A stretch of 64,000 nt of DNA, taken from NCBI GenBank assembly GCA_026192395.1, contig WACF01000001.1, forward strand, positions 2,478,309 to 2,542,308, in the 5' to 3' direction. The notes below the pieces were generated by a model. The model saw only the letters and a list, made by a program, of their open reading frames with translations. It searched no databases and was not told where the DNA came from. Of this stretch, positions 1 through 9,268 are shown in pieces. The DNA comes from Proteobacteria bacterium 005FR1. GTDB lineage: Bacteria > Pseudomonadota > Gammaproteobacteria > Pseudomonadales > Cellvibrionaceae. Each line of letters begins with the position of its first letter. Within the stretch, counting starts at the first letter, position 1. A program made the position numbers and the translations under genes.

Positions 1-183
1 TTCCACTTCGATGTGAACCCAGGAGTGCGGGTTGATGAACTGAACTTTGGTCACTTTGCCGCGCAGCAATACCGGTGCGTCGGCGTCAAATTCCGCGGCG
101 AAAGCATGATGCGCGTTCAACTGGCTTACACCCAGCACTCCAGCGGCGATCGTGGCGGCAATGGCGGCGATCTTGATTTTCAT
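1..183 (-). CDS. DUF6152 family secreted protein, 3' end outside the window
   Basis: The frame enters from the left edge and reads 61 codons on the minus strand. The N-terminus is a Lys-rich start followed by an Ala/Ile-rich signal peptide, then HHAFAAEFDADAPVLLRGKV and a conserved FINPHSW stretch. These are the hallmarks of the DUF6152 family, small periplasmic proteins of unknown function. ATG at 183 is chosen because an AGAGG sits 8 nt upstream; an in-frame ATG at 189 is too close to it. The gene lies downstream of the PDFNGVW gene on the same strand, and such pairs are common neighbours, so a shared role is plausible but unproven. The C-terminus is missing from the window. Confidence 0.8.
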   Translation of the reverse strand, partial: MKIKIAAIAATIAAGVLGVSQLNAHHAFAAEFDADAPVLLRGKVTKVQFINPHSWVHIEVE

Positions 184-322
184 GGGCATGTCCTCTACTT
201 GATTTCGTTTTCTCGATCCAGCTTCTGAAAACCAGTGTCTGGATCTTTATTCGGCTCCTGGCATCAGGGCGCCTTTGGGGAAGTTCTGTAACCGGGCCTC
301 TCGGGACCCTTTGACCTACAGT

Positions 323-344
323 ATGCGGGGATTTCTCCCCGCAT
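323..344 (-). terminator. GC-rich hairpin between two minus-strand genes
   Basis: ATGCGGGG pairs perfectly with CCCCGCAT around a 6-nt loop, just after the stop codon of the PDFNGVW gene. No run of U follows on the minus strand. It may therefore be a 3'-end stabiliser or a weak terminator rather than a classical intrinsic terminator. Confidence 0.35.
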
Positions 345-358
345 TGAAGCGCATAAAC

Positions 359-1210
359 TTAATCTAACGGATTTTTACGCAGGTGGCCGTACATCAGCTC
401 TTCTACGAACTCCACACACTTGAACTGCTGCAGTTCCGCGTCCTTCCCGGCCATCTTGTACAGAGTGGTACGGATCTTCCACGGCTTGGTGAACACTTCC
501 GGGTTTTCGATGGTGGCTTCGTACTCCATCGTGTTCGGGCCGGTCTGGGTGTAGCGCTCGGTTACTTCGGCACCGTAGCCAATGAAGTTGCCGGCGCGGT
601 CCAGCCAGGTTTCGCCGTTCTGCGCAGTAACATCGATCACCAGGGTGTCGCCATCCCAGCTTGCAACGGACTGACCCATCCAGGAATCGATCGGAGCCGG
701 ACCAGGATCTTTCAGCATTACGTTGCGAACGGCGCCCGCGTATTCGTAGGCGAAGAACAGCGCATCGTCGTTGTGGAAAATCTGGAAGGCGTAGGGCATG
801 TAGTTAGCGCGCGGAATACCGGGCAGATAACATTTCACTTCGGGATCGCGCTCGAGATAGTTCTCGCGGTTGTCATTGCGCTGCTGCAGTGCTTCTTTTT
901 TGTAGGGAATCTCACCGCCGACCACGATACCGGGGCTGGCAGGGACCGCACCAACAGCGCCAAGAGCGACTACTTCCTTGGCGGGAACCGGAACGAAAGG
1001 ACCGGGGCGGAAGGCCAGCGCAGCGCGCGCGGAGTGAGGCTCGACGTCATAGTTGTCGCGACCGGATGCTTGCCAGACACCGTTAAAGTCCGGCTTTCCG
1101 CTCGGAAGTCGCTTGGGTTCGTAGTCTTCGGCAAAGGTCGGCGCCGTCAGCAGGGTGGCAGACACCAGACCCAGGAACAAAATTCCTTTACGGAAATTGT
1201 GGCTAAGCAT
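359..1210 (-). CDS. Secreted hypothetical protein with PDFNGVW motif
   Basis: This is a 283-residue protein with a signal peptide (hydrophobic residues about 9-25, cleavage after APTFA). The mature start carries LPSGKPDFNGVWQ, a signature of a widespread family of secreted proteins of unknown function that often sits beside DUF6152 genes, as it does here. The rest is a soluble beta-rich protein with a DGDTLVIDV segment typical of the family. A longer frame reaches 1261, but ATG at 1210 has a GAGAG 7 nt upstream and puts the signal peptide at the N-terminus. No catalytic motif is recognised and the function is unknown. Confidence 0.75.
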   Translation of the reverse strand: MLSHNFRKGILFLGLVSATLLTAPTFAEDYEPKRLPSGKPDFNGVWQASGRDNYDVEPHSARAALAFRPGPFVPVPAKEVVALGAVGAVPASPGIVVGGEIPYKKEALQQRNDNRENYLERDPEVKCYLPGIPRANYMPYAFQIFHNDDALFFAYEYAGAVRNVMLKDPGPAPIDSWMGQSVASWDGDTLVIDVTAQNGETWLDRAGNFIGYGAEVTERYTQTGPNTMEYEATIENPEVFTKPWKIRTTLYKMAGKDAELQQFKCVEFVEELMYGHLRKNPLD

Positions 1211-1767
1211 ATGCAATCTCTCTTTTAGTAGTCGGATGCTCAATATTATCGCTGTTGTCAAGCTGTATTGCTGATCTAGCTTTTACTTACGAATTGAGGC
1301 ATGAACGGTCCGCAAACAAACCAGACCGCGGAGCGTAAGCTGGCCCCAGGCGGGGGGTACCCTTCGGTCAAGCAACGATGTTAGCGGATGATACCCTGTT
1401 TCGCAAAGCGCGACGAAGGGTAACAACATAACTTAACCAAGGTCTTTTGAGGCGCGCCGAGCCGCTGATTCAAGCTTGATCCAGCCGCAAAAAAGCCCTG
1501 GGGCGCGACGGAAATTCCAGCGGCTGCATCAGTATCCGGGCAAGCTTTTGAGTACGGTCACTGATGATCGTCCTGCAAAGCGGGCCAAAGAAAAAGCAGC
1601 TACTCAGATCCCTCACAGTCGCGTCCTTGTCGTCAGAGACATCTGCGACAAGCCTGCGCCTTAGCGGATCCGCAGGCTCGGACTGAACGTTCCGTTCGCG
1701 CCACTGCCTTCTGGTTAGAAGTTTGCTTGCATGCCTGAGGCGCCACAAAACAGACGGAGATCAATAG
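1211..1767. other. Gene-free stretch of about 560 bp
   Basis: No frame here looks like a real protein. The 3' part carries the ribosome binding site (GGAG about 9 nt before the ATG at 1768) of the next gene. The only structure noticed is a 9-bp inverted repeat, TACCCTTCG at 1358-1366 with its complement at 1414-1422. No terminator or tRNA was recognised. Confidence 0.5.
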
Positions 1768-2745
1768 ATGGGCTTACTGATCAATGGGGAATGGCGAGAC
1801 CAGTGGTACAACACCGACAAACACGAGGGCAAGTTCGTTCGAGAGGATGCGCAATTGCGCAACTGGATTACGCCCGATGGCGAGCCTGGCCCCAGCGGAA
1901 AAGGCGGGTTCAAGGCCGAGCCCGACCGGTATCACCTTTATGTTTCGCTGGCCTGCCCCTGGGCTCATCGGACTTTGATATTCCGGAAGCTGAAGAATCT
2001 CAGCAAGCTGATCGATGTTTCGGTCGTCAGCCCACTGATGCTAGAAAACGGCTGGACCTACCTGATCGATGAAGGGAGCACTGGCGACAAGCTTTACGGC
2101 AGTCAGTTTCACCACCAGATTTACACACGTCACGATCCTGCTTATTCAGGGCGCGCCACGGTACCCGTCTTGTGGGACAAGAGAAGCGAGCAAATCGTCT
2201 CCAATGAGTCATCGGAGATCATTCGCATGTTCAACAGCGCTTTCGATCATCTTACGGACAATGCGCTCGATTTTTATCCCCGCGACTTGCGCGAGGACAT
2301 CGATGCGATAAACGAGCTCGTCTATCACAACATCAACAACGGCGTTTACAAGGCGGGCTTTGCCACCCGGCAACGGGTGTATGAGCGAGCGTACGACAAG
2401 CTTTTCGCAGCCCTGGATCAGGTCGAGGATATTCTTTCGAAGCAGCGTTATCTGGTCGGCAAGACCCTGACTGAGGCCGATTGGCGACTGTTCACAACAT
2501 TGATTCGCTTCGACTCGGTGTATCACGGCCACTTCAAATGTAATCGCCAGCGCCTGGAAGATTTCTCGCACTTGTCGAATTATGTCCGCGAGCTTTACCA
2601 GTACCCTGGCGTAGCGGAAACGGTCGATTTCCACCACATCAAAACGCACTATTACGCAAGCCACGGGATGATCAATCCCACCTATATCGTGCCGAAGGGG
2701 CCGCAGATCGATTACATGCGACCACACAACCGACAAACCATCTAG
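1768..2745 (+). CDS. yqjG: S-glutathionyl-hydroquinone reductase (Xi-class GST, YqjG family)
   Basis: 325 residues, the normal length for glutathionyl-hydroquinone reductases, which remove glutathione from glutathionyl-hydroquinones through a cysteine. The N-terminal thioredoxin-like domain contains the diagnostic LACPWAHR motif with Cys63 as the catalytic residue. The conserved FVREDAQLRNWI and GRYHLYVS-type segments before it are typical of this class. The C-terminal all-helical GST domain (about residues 165-310) includes YLVGKTLTEADWRLF. The start is supported by GGAG upstream. The gene stands alone and converges on the thioesterase gene. A role in detoxifying quinones is inferred from the family. 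Confidence 0.93.
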   Translation: MGLLINGEWRDQWYNTDKHEGKFVREDAQLRNWITPDGEPGPSGKGGFKAEPDRYHLYVSLACPWAHRTLIFRKLKNLSKLIDVSVVSPLMLENGWTYLIDEGSTGDKLYGSQFHHQIYTRHDPAYSGRATVPVLWDKRSEQIVSNESSEIIRMFNSAFDHLTDNALDFYPRDLREDIDAINELVYHNINNGVYKAGFATRQRVYERAYDKLFAALDQVEDILSKQRYLVGKTLTEADWRLFTTLIRFDSVYHGHFKCNRQRLEDFSHLSNYVRELYQYPGVAETVDFHHIKTHYYASHGMINPTYIVPKGPQIDYMRPHNRQTI

Positions 2746-2801
2746 ACAGTCGCCAGAGTGAGATTTTCACTTGGAGAGCGACGACTGAGGTCTTGGGAGT
2801 C

Positions 2802-3596
2802 TTACCCGAAGACGGCCATACACTGGCGGCTCAGCATCGCCAGCTGGCCGTCTTCCGTCCAGATGCTGCAATTCTGATAACTGTAGCCATTTCCCGCGGC
2901 GGCGACGTCCGCGTCCATTCGGTACCACTGATTGTCCGCCAACTGCGCCGGTGTGCGGATGAAATCGAGCTGCCAGTTCATGGAACTGCCAGGGGCTGGC
3001 TCAGTGAGCTGCATTGCGGCGACCGGCGGCGGCAAGTCGGCCAGCGCGGCCAGATGTTCATCGCTACAGGGTCCCTGGTCGATATGCTTCGCGTACATTC
3101 GGGCCACCAGGGTCTTGGCACCGGAATACAGGGGCGCACCTTCGGCGATGCGGCTCTCGAAGTGCTGCAGAAACGGCGGCCGCTTTCCCGGCGCGAAAGG
3201 AATCGCACTGGCATCCTCCAGCGACACTGGAATCGCCGGCATGGCCGGGGCATGAAAAGCTTGCGACTGGCGATCCACCGCGAAAATGCCGACGGCGATC
3301 AGGCGAAGCGTACCTTCCTGAATGATGGTGGCCTGGACGTGGCCGGTGGACTTGCCCTGACGCAGAAGGGTCGCCTGCGCGGAGACTTCGCCGCCACCGA
3401 CAGGTCCCACAAAGGTCACCTGCAAGCTGCGCAACGGTGCCGCCGGATCGGCCAGCAAACGCATGGCCTTCACGGCAATTGCGGCCTGCATTCCGCCATA
3501 CACGGTGCGCCCTTGCAGCCAGTCATCGCCGATGTTGAGTGAAAGGGAGGAATCGGAAAGGACCGCCTGGTCCATCACTTCGCTAAAGGTGGGCAT
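2802..3596 (-). CDS. Acyl-CoA thioesterase (double hotdog, TesB-like)
   Basis: 264 residues, matching the double-hotdog acyl-CoA thioesterase family that hydrolyses acyl-CoA to free acid and CoA. The first hotdog has YGGMQAAIAVKAMRLL in place of the usual FGG helix start, followed by PLRSLQVTFVGPVGGG and the GKSTGHVQATI strand. The second hotdog covers about residues 140-262 and ends in a typical QLAMLSRQ strand. The chain-length preference cannot be read from sequence. It is convergent with the hydroquinone reductase gene, 56 bp away. No operon partner is evident. Confidence 0.85.
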   Translation of the reverse strand: MPTFSEVMDQAVLSDSSLSLNIGDDWLQGRTVYGGMQAAIAVKAMRLLADPAAPLRSLQVTFVGPVGGGEVSAQATLLRQGKSTGHVQATIIQEGTLRLIAVGIFAVDRQSQAFHAPAMPAIPVSLEDASAIPFAPGKRPPFLQHFESRIAEGAPLYSGAKTLVARMYAKHIDQGPCSDEHLAALADLPPPVAAMQLTEPAPGSSMNWQLDFIRTPAQLADNQWYRMDADVAAAGNGYSYQNCSIWTEDGQLAMLSRQCMAVFG

Positions 3597-3685
3597 GGTG
3601 GTTCAACTCTGCTGCCTGTTAGAAGGCGGCGCAGTATAACAGAGCCTCCGGCCGCTCAAAGGCGCTGGCAATCGGGCGGAGCTCC

Positions 3686-4690
3686 TCAGGCTTTCGCCAC
3701 CACATCGTTGAAAAACGCCGGTGCAGGCACGGCCACGGTGTTGCGCCCGCTGCGCTTGGCGCAGTAGAGGGCCTGATCACAGCGGTGCAGCCAGCTGTCG
3801 CGATCGTCGCCCGGAATCAGTCCGCTGACCCCGCAGCTGACTGTCACCTGCGAATCCTTGAGCAGCGGCGAGGAGCCAATGGAGAGTCGCAGCTCCTCTC
3901 CGAGGGCCTTGGCCATCTGCTCAGAGGTATCCGGGAGGATAATCAAAAACTCTTCACCGCCCGAGCGACAAACGCTGTCCAGCACGCGAACCCGGTCGCG
4001 GATGAGGATTACCAGGTCCACGAGAATGCGATCGCCCACACTGTGACCATGGTCATCATTGATCCGTTTAAAGTGATCGATGTCGAGGGCGATCAGCGAG
4101 GCCGTACCGCCGTTGCGCTTGTTGCGTTCGATCAGCTCGTCGATTTTGCTGTCCATGAAGCGTCGATTGAAAGCGCCCGTCAGGTGGTCGGTTACAGTTA
4201 GTCGCTCAAGGTCCTCGTACTGTTTCTCGAACATTCCCGATGCGATGTTGAAAAATGTTGCGGTCATGAGCAGCGTCACGGCAAACCGCAGGCTGGTCTC
4301 GGGGTCGAGCGCGAAATACCCAGCGGCGCAGACAGAGACATAGAAAATGCCGACCAGATAAACGGCCGTGCGCCGCGCATGAACCCAATACAGCGCAAGC
4401 AGGGTGGGAAAGGCCCAGAACGCACCCACAGTCCCCAGTTCGTGAATCACGATGACCACGTCGACGATGTAGAGCACGGATATGAACAGGCGTTCGACCG
4501 GCAGCCGCTGCGACTTCCGGAAGTAGATGACGTTGATGGCACAGAGAAGCGCGGTCGCGAGTGGCGGAATGGCCAGCAACAGCTGCCCGCGCCAAAGCGC
4601 CAGAATGGAAAAAGGCACCACCAGAAAGCCTATGGCGCTGTAAATCTGGTGGGCCATGGCCTCGCGGTAGTTGGCATTCAATTCGATCAC
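3686..4690 (-). CDS. Membrane-bound diguanylate cyclase (GGDEF)
   Basis: 334 residues. The N-terminal half (about 15-165) is a set of roughly six hydrophobic helices with no recognised sensor fold. The C-terminal half is a complete GGDEF domain with the active site GGEEF at 244-248. An RVLD inhibitory I-site stands exactly five residues before it, so product inhibition by c-di-GMP is expected. The enzyme makes c-di-GMP from two GTP. The start is GTG at 4690, with GAGG about 7 nt upstream. The gene is monocistronic, and what it senses is unknown. Confidence 0.92.
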   Translation of the reverse strand: MIELNANYREAMAHQIYSAIGFLVVPFSILALWRGQLLLAIPPLATALLCAINVIYFRKSQRLPVERLFISVLYIVDVVIVIHELGTVGAFWAFPTLLALYWVHARRTAVYLVGIFYVSVCAAGYFALDPETSLRFAVTLLMTATFFNIASGMFEKQYEDLERLTVTDHLTGAFNRRFMDSKIDELIERNKRNGGTASLIALDIDHFKRINDDHGHSVGDRILVDLVILIRDRVRVLDSVCRSGGEEFLIILPDTSEQMAKALGEELRLSIGSSPLLKDSQVTVSCGVSGLIPGDDRDSWLHRCDQALYCAKRSGRNTVAVPAPAFFNDVVAKA

Positions 4691-5041
4691 TGGTTACCTC
4701 ATCCTTCCATGTTGTGAGGGTGGTGATTCGGCGGGGCGGAAAGCGTACACGGCTCTCTCTTCAAAGCTCTTGGGGTGGAAAACACGCGCGAAGGTGCTCT
4801 CGGAAATGGCGCTCGAGCCGTGGCTGGCAGGCATCTGCGGCAGATAGCGTCAAAGGGCGTGGATAGCGACGGCTTTCTGGAGCCGCCGGATACGCGGAGA
4901 ATATACGATGAGTTGCTGACTGAAGGGAATGGCCGCTGATCTCGTGCCTGACCAGCGGCATCATGCCGGGAGTGACCAAAGCGGAAACTCGGGCAGGCAG
5001 GTCGAGCGCTCTGCAGCGCCGACCTGCGCTCAGGCGGCTCC
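4691..5041. other. Gene-free stretch with a hairpin downstream of bfr
   Basis: No protein-like frame is present. A strong hairpin at 4997-5027 (GCAGGTCG pairing with CGACCTGC, inner stem GCGC) lies just past the bacterioferritin stop on the minus strand. No U-run follows, so its use as a terminator is uncertain. The left part holds the putative promoter region of the GGDEF gene, but I could not assign boxes. Confidence 0.4.
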
Positions 5042-5509
5042 TTAGCTCATTTGAGACTGGAGGTAATTCTGCAGACCTACTTTATCGATCAGGCTGAGCT
5101 GGGTCTCGATCCAGTCGATGTGCTCTTCTTCTGACTGGAGAATGTCCTCGAGCAACTCGCGGCTACCGTAATCACCTACTTGCTCGCAATAGGCGATGCC
5201 GTCCCGTAGATCCTGCAAGCCGGAGATTTCCAACTTGAGATCGCATTCGAGGATTTCGCGGGTATCTTCGCCAATCAGTAGTTTGCCCAGATCCTGGAGG
5301 TTGGGAATGCCCTCGAGGAACAGGATTCGCTCGATGAGGGCATCGGCGTGCTTCATCTCATCGATGGATTCCTCGTACTCGTGCTCGTTCAGTTCCTTCA
5401 GTCCCCAGTTCTTGAACATCCGGGCATGCAGGAAGTACTGGTTGATGGCCACCAGCTCATTGCCAAGCACTTTGTTCAGGATTGCAATAACCTTCTTGTC
5501 GCCCTTCAT
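5042..5509 (-). CDS. bfr: Bacterioferritin (haem-binding ferritin)
   Basis: 155 residues, very close to Escherichia coli bacterioferritin over the whole length. All ferroxidase-centre ligands are present at the E. coli positions: Glu18, Glu51, His54, Glu94, Glu127 and His130. The haem ligand Met52 is also kept, so this is a true haem-bearing Bfr subunit able to oxidise and store iron in a 24-mer. ATG at 5509 follows GTGAGGA. A ferric ABC importer operon ends just upstream on the same strand, 144 bp away, so uptake and storage genes are neighbours. No bfd gene is adjacent. Confidence 0.97.
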   Translation of the reverse strand: MKGDKKVIAILNKVLGNELVAINQYFLHARMFKNWGLKELNEHEYEESIDEMKHADALIERILFLEGIPNLQDLGKLLIGEDTREILECDLKLEISGLQDLRDGIAYCEQVGDYGSRELLEDILQSEEEHIDWIETQLSLIDKVGLQNYLQSQMS

Positions 5510-5652
5510 TGGATCCTCACTCTATCGTCGGAATTCGGGCGCAAAGACTTGCACAGAGCGGGCCAAAGGTCAAGCTAAGTGCTTGATTTTTAAGGTGAAT
5601 CGCTGAAGATAACGATTGCGAAAATTGATTTCATTCGCATCTGGCTGTGAGA

Positions 5653-6672
5653 TCAGAGCTCGCTGCGTGCGAAAGCCGCCAAGGGATGCGTCGTGGTGAT
5701 GCGCAGGGACACCCGGTCGCCAGGCTTCAGACGGGTTTCGTGGCTGACCCGCACCTCCATCACCGGCCCTTCGTCCATCTGCACTGCGTAAAGGCGGGAT
5801 CCACCCTCGTAGCGGCCGTGATCAATGCGGGCATTGCCCGCCGACGAGAGCTCCATGGAGACGTCGTCCGGCCGCACCAACAGATCCACCTGACCAGCGG
5901 CACCGTTCACCGGCGTGGCGGGCGCAGTGCCAATGGAGGTATGGACTACATCGCCCTCCAGCTGACCCGTCAGAAAGGAGGCCTCCCCCAGAAAGCGGGC
6001 GACGAAGCGGGTACGCGGTTCGCAGAAGCAAACTTCCGGGCTGTCCAGCTGCTCGAGACGCCCGCCATTGAGAATACCCACCCGGTCTCCTACGGAGAGC
6101 GCTTCCTCCTGATCATGGGTAACCCACACCGCGGGAACGCCAGCGGTTTTCAGCGCTTGGCGGATTTCCCAGCGCAGGCTGTCCTTGAGGGCTGCATCGA
6201 GGTTGGAGAGGGGCTCATCGAGCAGAATCAGCGCCGGTTGGTGCGCCAGGGAGCGGGCCAGGGCGACGCGTTGTTTTTGTCCACCGGAAAGACTGTCCGG
6301 CATGGCCTTGCGAAGCGGTTCCAGACCCAGCAGGCGAAGCCAGTGATCCACCGGGCTTTTGTCGGCGAGCCGAAAACCGACATTCTGCTCGACGCTCATG
6401 TGGGGAAAGAGCGCGAAGTCCTGAAACACCATGCCCACATTGCGCTTCTCAGGTGGCACGTTGCGCTTCGGATCGATCTGCCAGGGCCCCAGCTGAATCT
6501 CGCCGGCGCTGATGGGCACCAGTCCGGCGATGGCTCTCAGAATCGTGGTTTTGCCGCAACCGGTGGGCCCCACCAGCATGAGAATCTCATCCTCGCCGAG
6601 CGTGAGGCTGACATCGTCCACGACCGCCGTCTGGCCGTAGCGTACACAGAGATTCCGAACTTCCAACATCAA
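5653..6672 (-). CDS. fbpC: Ferric iron ABC transporter, ATP-binding protein
   Basis: 339 residues. The ABC ATPase domain has Walker [10 protein letters not shown] at 35-43, the signature [14 protein letters not shown], Walker B ALILLDEP and the switch histidine in [13 protein letters not shown]-terminal TOBE-like region (about 240-335) is typical of importer ATPases of the FbpC/FutC/PotA group. The first ATG overlaps the end of the permease gene by 4 nt, a sign of translational coupling. It drives import of ferric iron together with the permease and binding protein encoded just upstream. The iron specificity rests on the neighbours and the Fur box, not on this subunit. Confidence 0.92.
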   Translation of the reverse strand: MMLEVRNLCVRYGQTAVVDDVSLTLGEDEILMLVGPTGCGKTTILRAIAGLVPISAGEIQLGPWQIDPKRNVPPEKRNVGMVFQDFALFPHMSVEQNVGFRLADKSPVDHWLRLLGLEPLRKAMPDSLSGGQKQRVALARSLAHQPALILLDEPLSNLDAALKDSLRWEIRQALKTAGVPAVWVTHDQEEALSVGDRVGILNGGRLEQLDSPEVCFCEPRTRFVARFLGEASFLTGQLEGDVVHTSIGTAPATPVNGAAGQVDLLVRPDDVSMELSSAGNARIDHGRYEGGSRLYAVQMDEGPVMEVRVSHETRLKPGDRVSLRITTTHPLAAFARSEL

Positions 6673-8234
6673 CGTTTCTCGTCTTTCAGCATTTCGTCTC
6701 GCGGCTCTTCGTCTCTTGCCTTTTCGTCTTTAAGAAAGCCCATTTCGGCGCGCTGCTCGCCGGAGAGCATCAGGGCCAGGCCCACGGCGGAGATCAGCAC
6801 CAGCAACAAGCCGGGCACCGCCGCGCGGCCGAAATAGCCGGCTTCGTAGACCTGCCAGAGATAAGTGGCCAAGGTCTCAAAATCGGTGGGCCGCAACAGC
6901 AAGGTGGCGGGCAGCTCCCGCATGGCCTCCAGGAAAACCAGCGCTGCACCGGCGACCAGGCCGCGCATGGTCAGTGGCATGGTGATTCGCCAGAAGGCTT
7001 CCCGGGGCGAAGCACCCAGAGTCCGCGCCGCCTGGATCAGGCTCGGATCCAGACGCTCGGCGGTCGAGCGCACCGAACCCACCGCCAGCGGCAGAAAGCG
7101 GAACACATAGGCCACCACCAGCAAGGCCAGGGTTTGATACAGCAGCGGCAGTTGCAAGCCAACGTAGACCAGCGCTGTGCCCAACACAATGCCGGGCACG
7201 CCAAAGCCCAGATAGGTAACCCGCTCCATTAACCGCCCCGCTTTGCCGGCAATGGCTGCATGGGCCACCGGCACCGCCAGCACCACTGCGACCAGCGCAG
7301 CGAGCAGAGAAGCATGGGCGGAATTCCAGGCGTAGCGGACGTCAAAACCGCCCGTTCCCTCGCGAATCAGCCAGACCCCGAAAACCGTCAGCGGCAAGCC
7401 GATCGCAAGCCCGACCACCGGTAACAATGCGGCAAAGGCCGCGCCCGTCTGCCAGCGACTCGGCCACAGCGAAAGCGGGCGACCCGGACGCTCCCGCTGG
7501 CTACCGACTCGGGTTTCCAGGAACAGCACCAGCCCGACTATGGCCAGTAACTGCAGCGACAGCATGGCCGCCTGGCTCAGGCCGAAGGCATTGTATTCGA
7601 CAAAAATCACCCGGGTGAAGGTATCCACCCGCATTATCGCGGGCGTGCCGAAGTCCGACAGCGTATAAAGAGCCGCTAGAAGCGCCCCAGCGGCAATCCC
7701 GTTGCTCACCCTCGGCAACACTACCCGCCAGAGACTCATGAGCAGCGACAGGCCCAGAGTGCGCGCCGCATCGACCAAGCTGGCGTCGAGCCCCCGCAGG
7801 GAAGCCCGGGTGGTCAGCAGCACAAAAGGAAAGGTGTAGAGCGTCATCACCAGTGTGGCGCCCGGCAATCCGTCCAGACGGGGCGTGCTGAAGCCGAACA
7901 GGGTCTCCAGTTCACCCCCCGGGCCGAAGGCGGCATAGAACGTAAAGGCGCCGATATAGCTCGGCATCGCCAGAGGGGCCGCCAACAGGATCAACCAAAG
8001 CCGTTTCCAGGGCAGCTGCACGTAGGCGGCCACGAGCGCAAGCGGCACCCCCAAAAGCGTGGCGCCGAGCGCGGTAAATAAAGTAAGGAGAAGGGTGTTG
8101 AGGAGAATCCCCAGAGTACGGGAGCTAAACGCCCCCGTCGCGTCCCAGCCCAGCTGAAGGAGTACGCCAATCGGCATCAGCGCGGCCAGCGCGACCAGCG
8201 CCGCCAGCGGGTAGGACAGTGGCAATCGCCTCAT
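6669..8234 (-). CDS. fbpB: Ferric iron ABC transporter, fused two-domain permease
   Basis: 521 residues with about twelve hydrophobic segments arranged as two homologous permease halves, as in FbpB/FutB. Each half has an EAA-type loop: the first around SLVDAARTLGLSLLMSLWRVVLP, written here only by its place near residue 155, and the second near LIQAARTLGASPREAFW at about 400. The gene overlaps its upstream neighbour by 4 nt and its downstream one by 4 nt. An odd feature is the C-terminal tail after residue about 500, which is hydrophilic and repeats KDEK/RDE units. I know of no role for this tail. Confidence 0.9.
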   Translation of the reverse strand: MRRLPLSYPLAALVALAALMPIGVLLQLGWDATGAFSSRTLGILLNTLLLTLFTALGATLLGVPLALVAAYVQLPWKRLWLILLAAPLAMPSYIGAFTFYAAFGPGGELETLFGFSTPRLDGLPGATLVMTLYTFPFVLLTTRASLRGLDASLVDAARTLGLSLLMSLWRVVLPRVSNGIAAGALLAALYTLSDFGTPAIMRVDTFTRVIFVEYNAFGLSQAAMLSLQLLAIVGLVLFLETRVGSQRERPGRPLSLWPSRWQTGAAFAALLPVVGLAIGLPLTVFGVWLIREGTGGFDVRYAWNSAHASLLAALVAVVLAVPVAHAAIAGKAGRLMERVTYLGFGVPGIVLGTALVYVGLQLPLLYQTLALLVVAYVFRFLPLAVGSVRSTAERLDPSLIQAARTLGASPREAFWRITMPLTMRGLVAGAALVFLEAMRELPATLLLRPTDFETLATYLWQVYEAGYFGRAAVPGLLLVLISAVGLALMLSGEQRAEMGFLKDEKARDEEPRDEMLKDEKR

Positions 8235-9268
8235 AGCACGCCGACATCACGCATCAGATCCAGAGTCGGCCGCAGATTGGCGAGTCGGGTCAGATTGATA
8301 TCGGGCGGCTGAATGCTGTCGCGAGGCGGCAGGCCCGGTGGCATACCCATGCCGGAGACCATCGGAATTTCATAGGCTTCGCTCGCCAGATAGGACTGCA
8401 CTTCCCGGGTCAGCACATAGCGGATGAAGTTGACCGGCAGATCGCCCGGACTCAGCGCCATGATGCCCGAGGAATTCAAGAGGCAGCCGGCGTCGTTCTT
8501 CGTGAAGGCCAGATCCACCGAGGCATTCGGCTTTCCGGCCTTGAGGCGCAGGGTGTAATAGTGATTGGCCAGACCCACGTCCACTTCGCCGCGCTCGGCG
8601 GCCATCACCACCCCCAGTTCACCGGCGAAGGATTTGGCCCGGCGGTTCATTGCACGCAGCCAGTCGCGGGTCGCCTGCTCGCCCTCCAGCAGGCGCATGG
8701 CGGTGATAAATGACTGGAAGGCGGCATAGGCAGGTGCCCAGCCGATGGTCAGCCCACTATCGGGCAGGGCCATGATGCTATCGGGAATGCGCTCAGCGCT
8801 GAGACGATCAGTGTTGAAGGGTAATGTGCGAATCCGACCGGTAACGGGCGCCCATTTCTCATACCTGAAAACGGGATCGAATTGCTCGACAAGGTCGGCG
8901 GGCAAGTGTTGCCCTTTGCCCTCTTCGGCCACCAGCGCGATCGCGCCGGAATCAACTGCCCAGAAGAGATCAGCGCGGCGGATGCCCGCTTTGGCCTCAG
9001 CCACGATGGTATTGGCGAGCGCCGCCGTTGGGCCGGTGCGAACTTTCAAATTCAGCTTGGGATTGCGGTCGCGAATTGCCTTCAGTACGTTCTCGTACAG
9101 ACCACCCTCACCTCGACCGAGATACAGGGTCAGATCGCCCTGCAAGGGCGGCAGCTCTTGCACCGAAACGGCTGCGGCGCTGTCAGCCAGCGCCCGCCCG
9201 GCGGTCAGGGGGAATGCCCCCAGCGCGCCGACGGCAGCGAGGGTTTGCAAAAAGCTTCGGCGATACAC
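8231..9268 (-). CDS. fbpA: Ferric iron ABC transporter, substrate-binding protein (Tat signal)
   Basis: 345 residues, of the FbpA/FutA family that delivers Fe(III) in the periplasm. The N-terminus YRRSFLQTLAAVGALGA is a twin-arginine signal. That suggests folding, perhaps with metal, before export, as known for some FutA proteins. The mature domain has the family start YLGRGEGGLYENVL and the paired tyrosines in NHYYTLR (Tyr237-Tyr238) that bind ferric iron in FbpA. The start is GTG at 9268, immediately after the TAA of the preceding gene. It is second in an operon headed by a secreted helical protein and preceded by a Fur box. Confidence 0.92.
   Translation of the reverse strand: MYRRSFLQTLAAVGALGAFPLTAGRALADSAAAVSVQELPPLQGDLTLYLGRGEGGLYENVLKAIRDRNPKLNLKVRTGPTAALANTIVAEAKAGIRRADLFWAVDSGAIALVAEEGKGQHLPADLVEQFDPVFRYEKWAPVTGRIRTLPFNTDRLSAERIPDSIMALPDSGLTIGWAPAYAAFQSFITAMRLLEGEQATRDWLRAMNRRAKSFAGELGVVMAAERGEVDVGLANHYYTLRLKAGKPNASVDLAFTKNDAGCLLNSSGIMALSPGDLPVNFIRYVLTREVQSYLASEAYEIPMVSGMGMPPGLPPRDSIQPPDINLTRLANLRPTLDLMRDVGVL

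Noticed and set aside
383-1228. 281-codon open frame antisense to the PDFNGVW gene
   Set aside because: The minus-strand frame has signal peptide, family motif and ribosome binding site. This one has none.
1470-1748. 92-codon minus-strand frame in the large gap
   Set aside because: Arg/Leu/Ser-rich with no signal, motif or ribosome binding site. It does not look like a translated protein.
2746-2801. Inverted repeats between the convergent hydroquinone reductase and thioesterase genes as a bidirectional terminator
   Set aside because: The stem (CAGTCG with CGACTG, AGTGA with TCACT) is interrupted by a large asymmetric bulge and no T-run follows on either strand.
5606-5624. Possible Fur box upstream of bacterioferritin
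   Set aside because: Only 11 of 19 positions match the consensus, no better than expected by chance in an AT-rich stretch.
5647-6837. 396-codon open frame antisense to the ferric ATPase gene
   Set aside because: The opposite strand carries Walker A, signature and Walker B motifs, and this frame has no recognisable domain.
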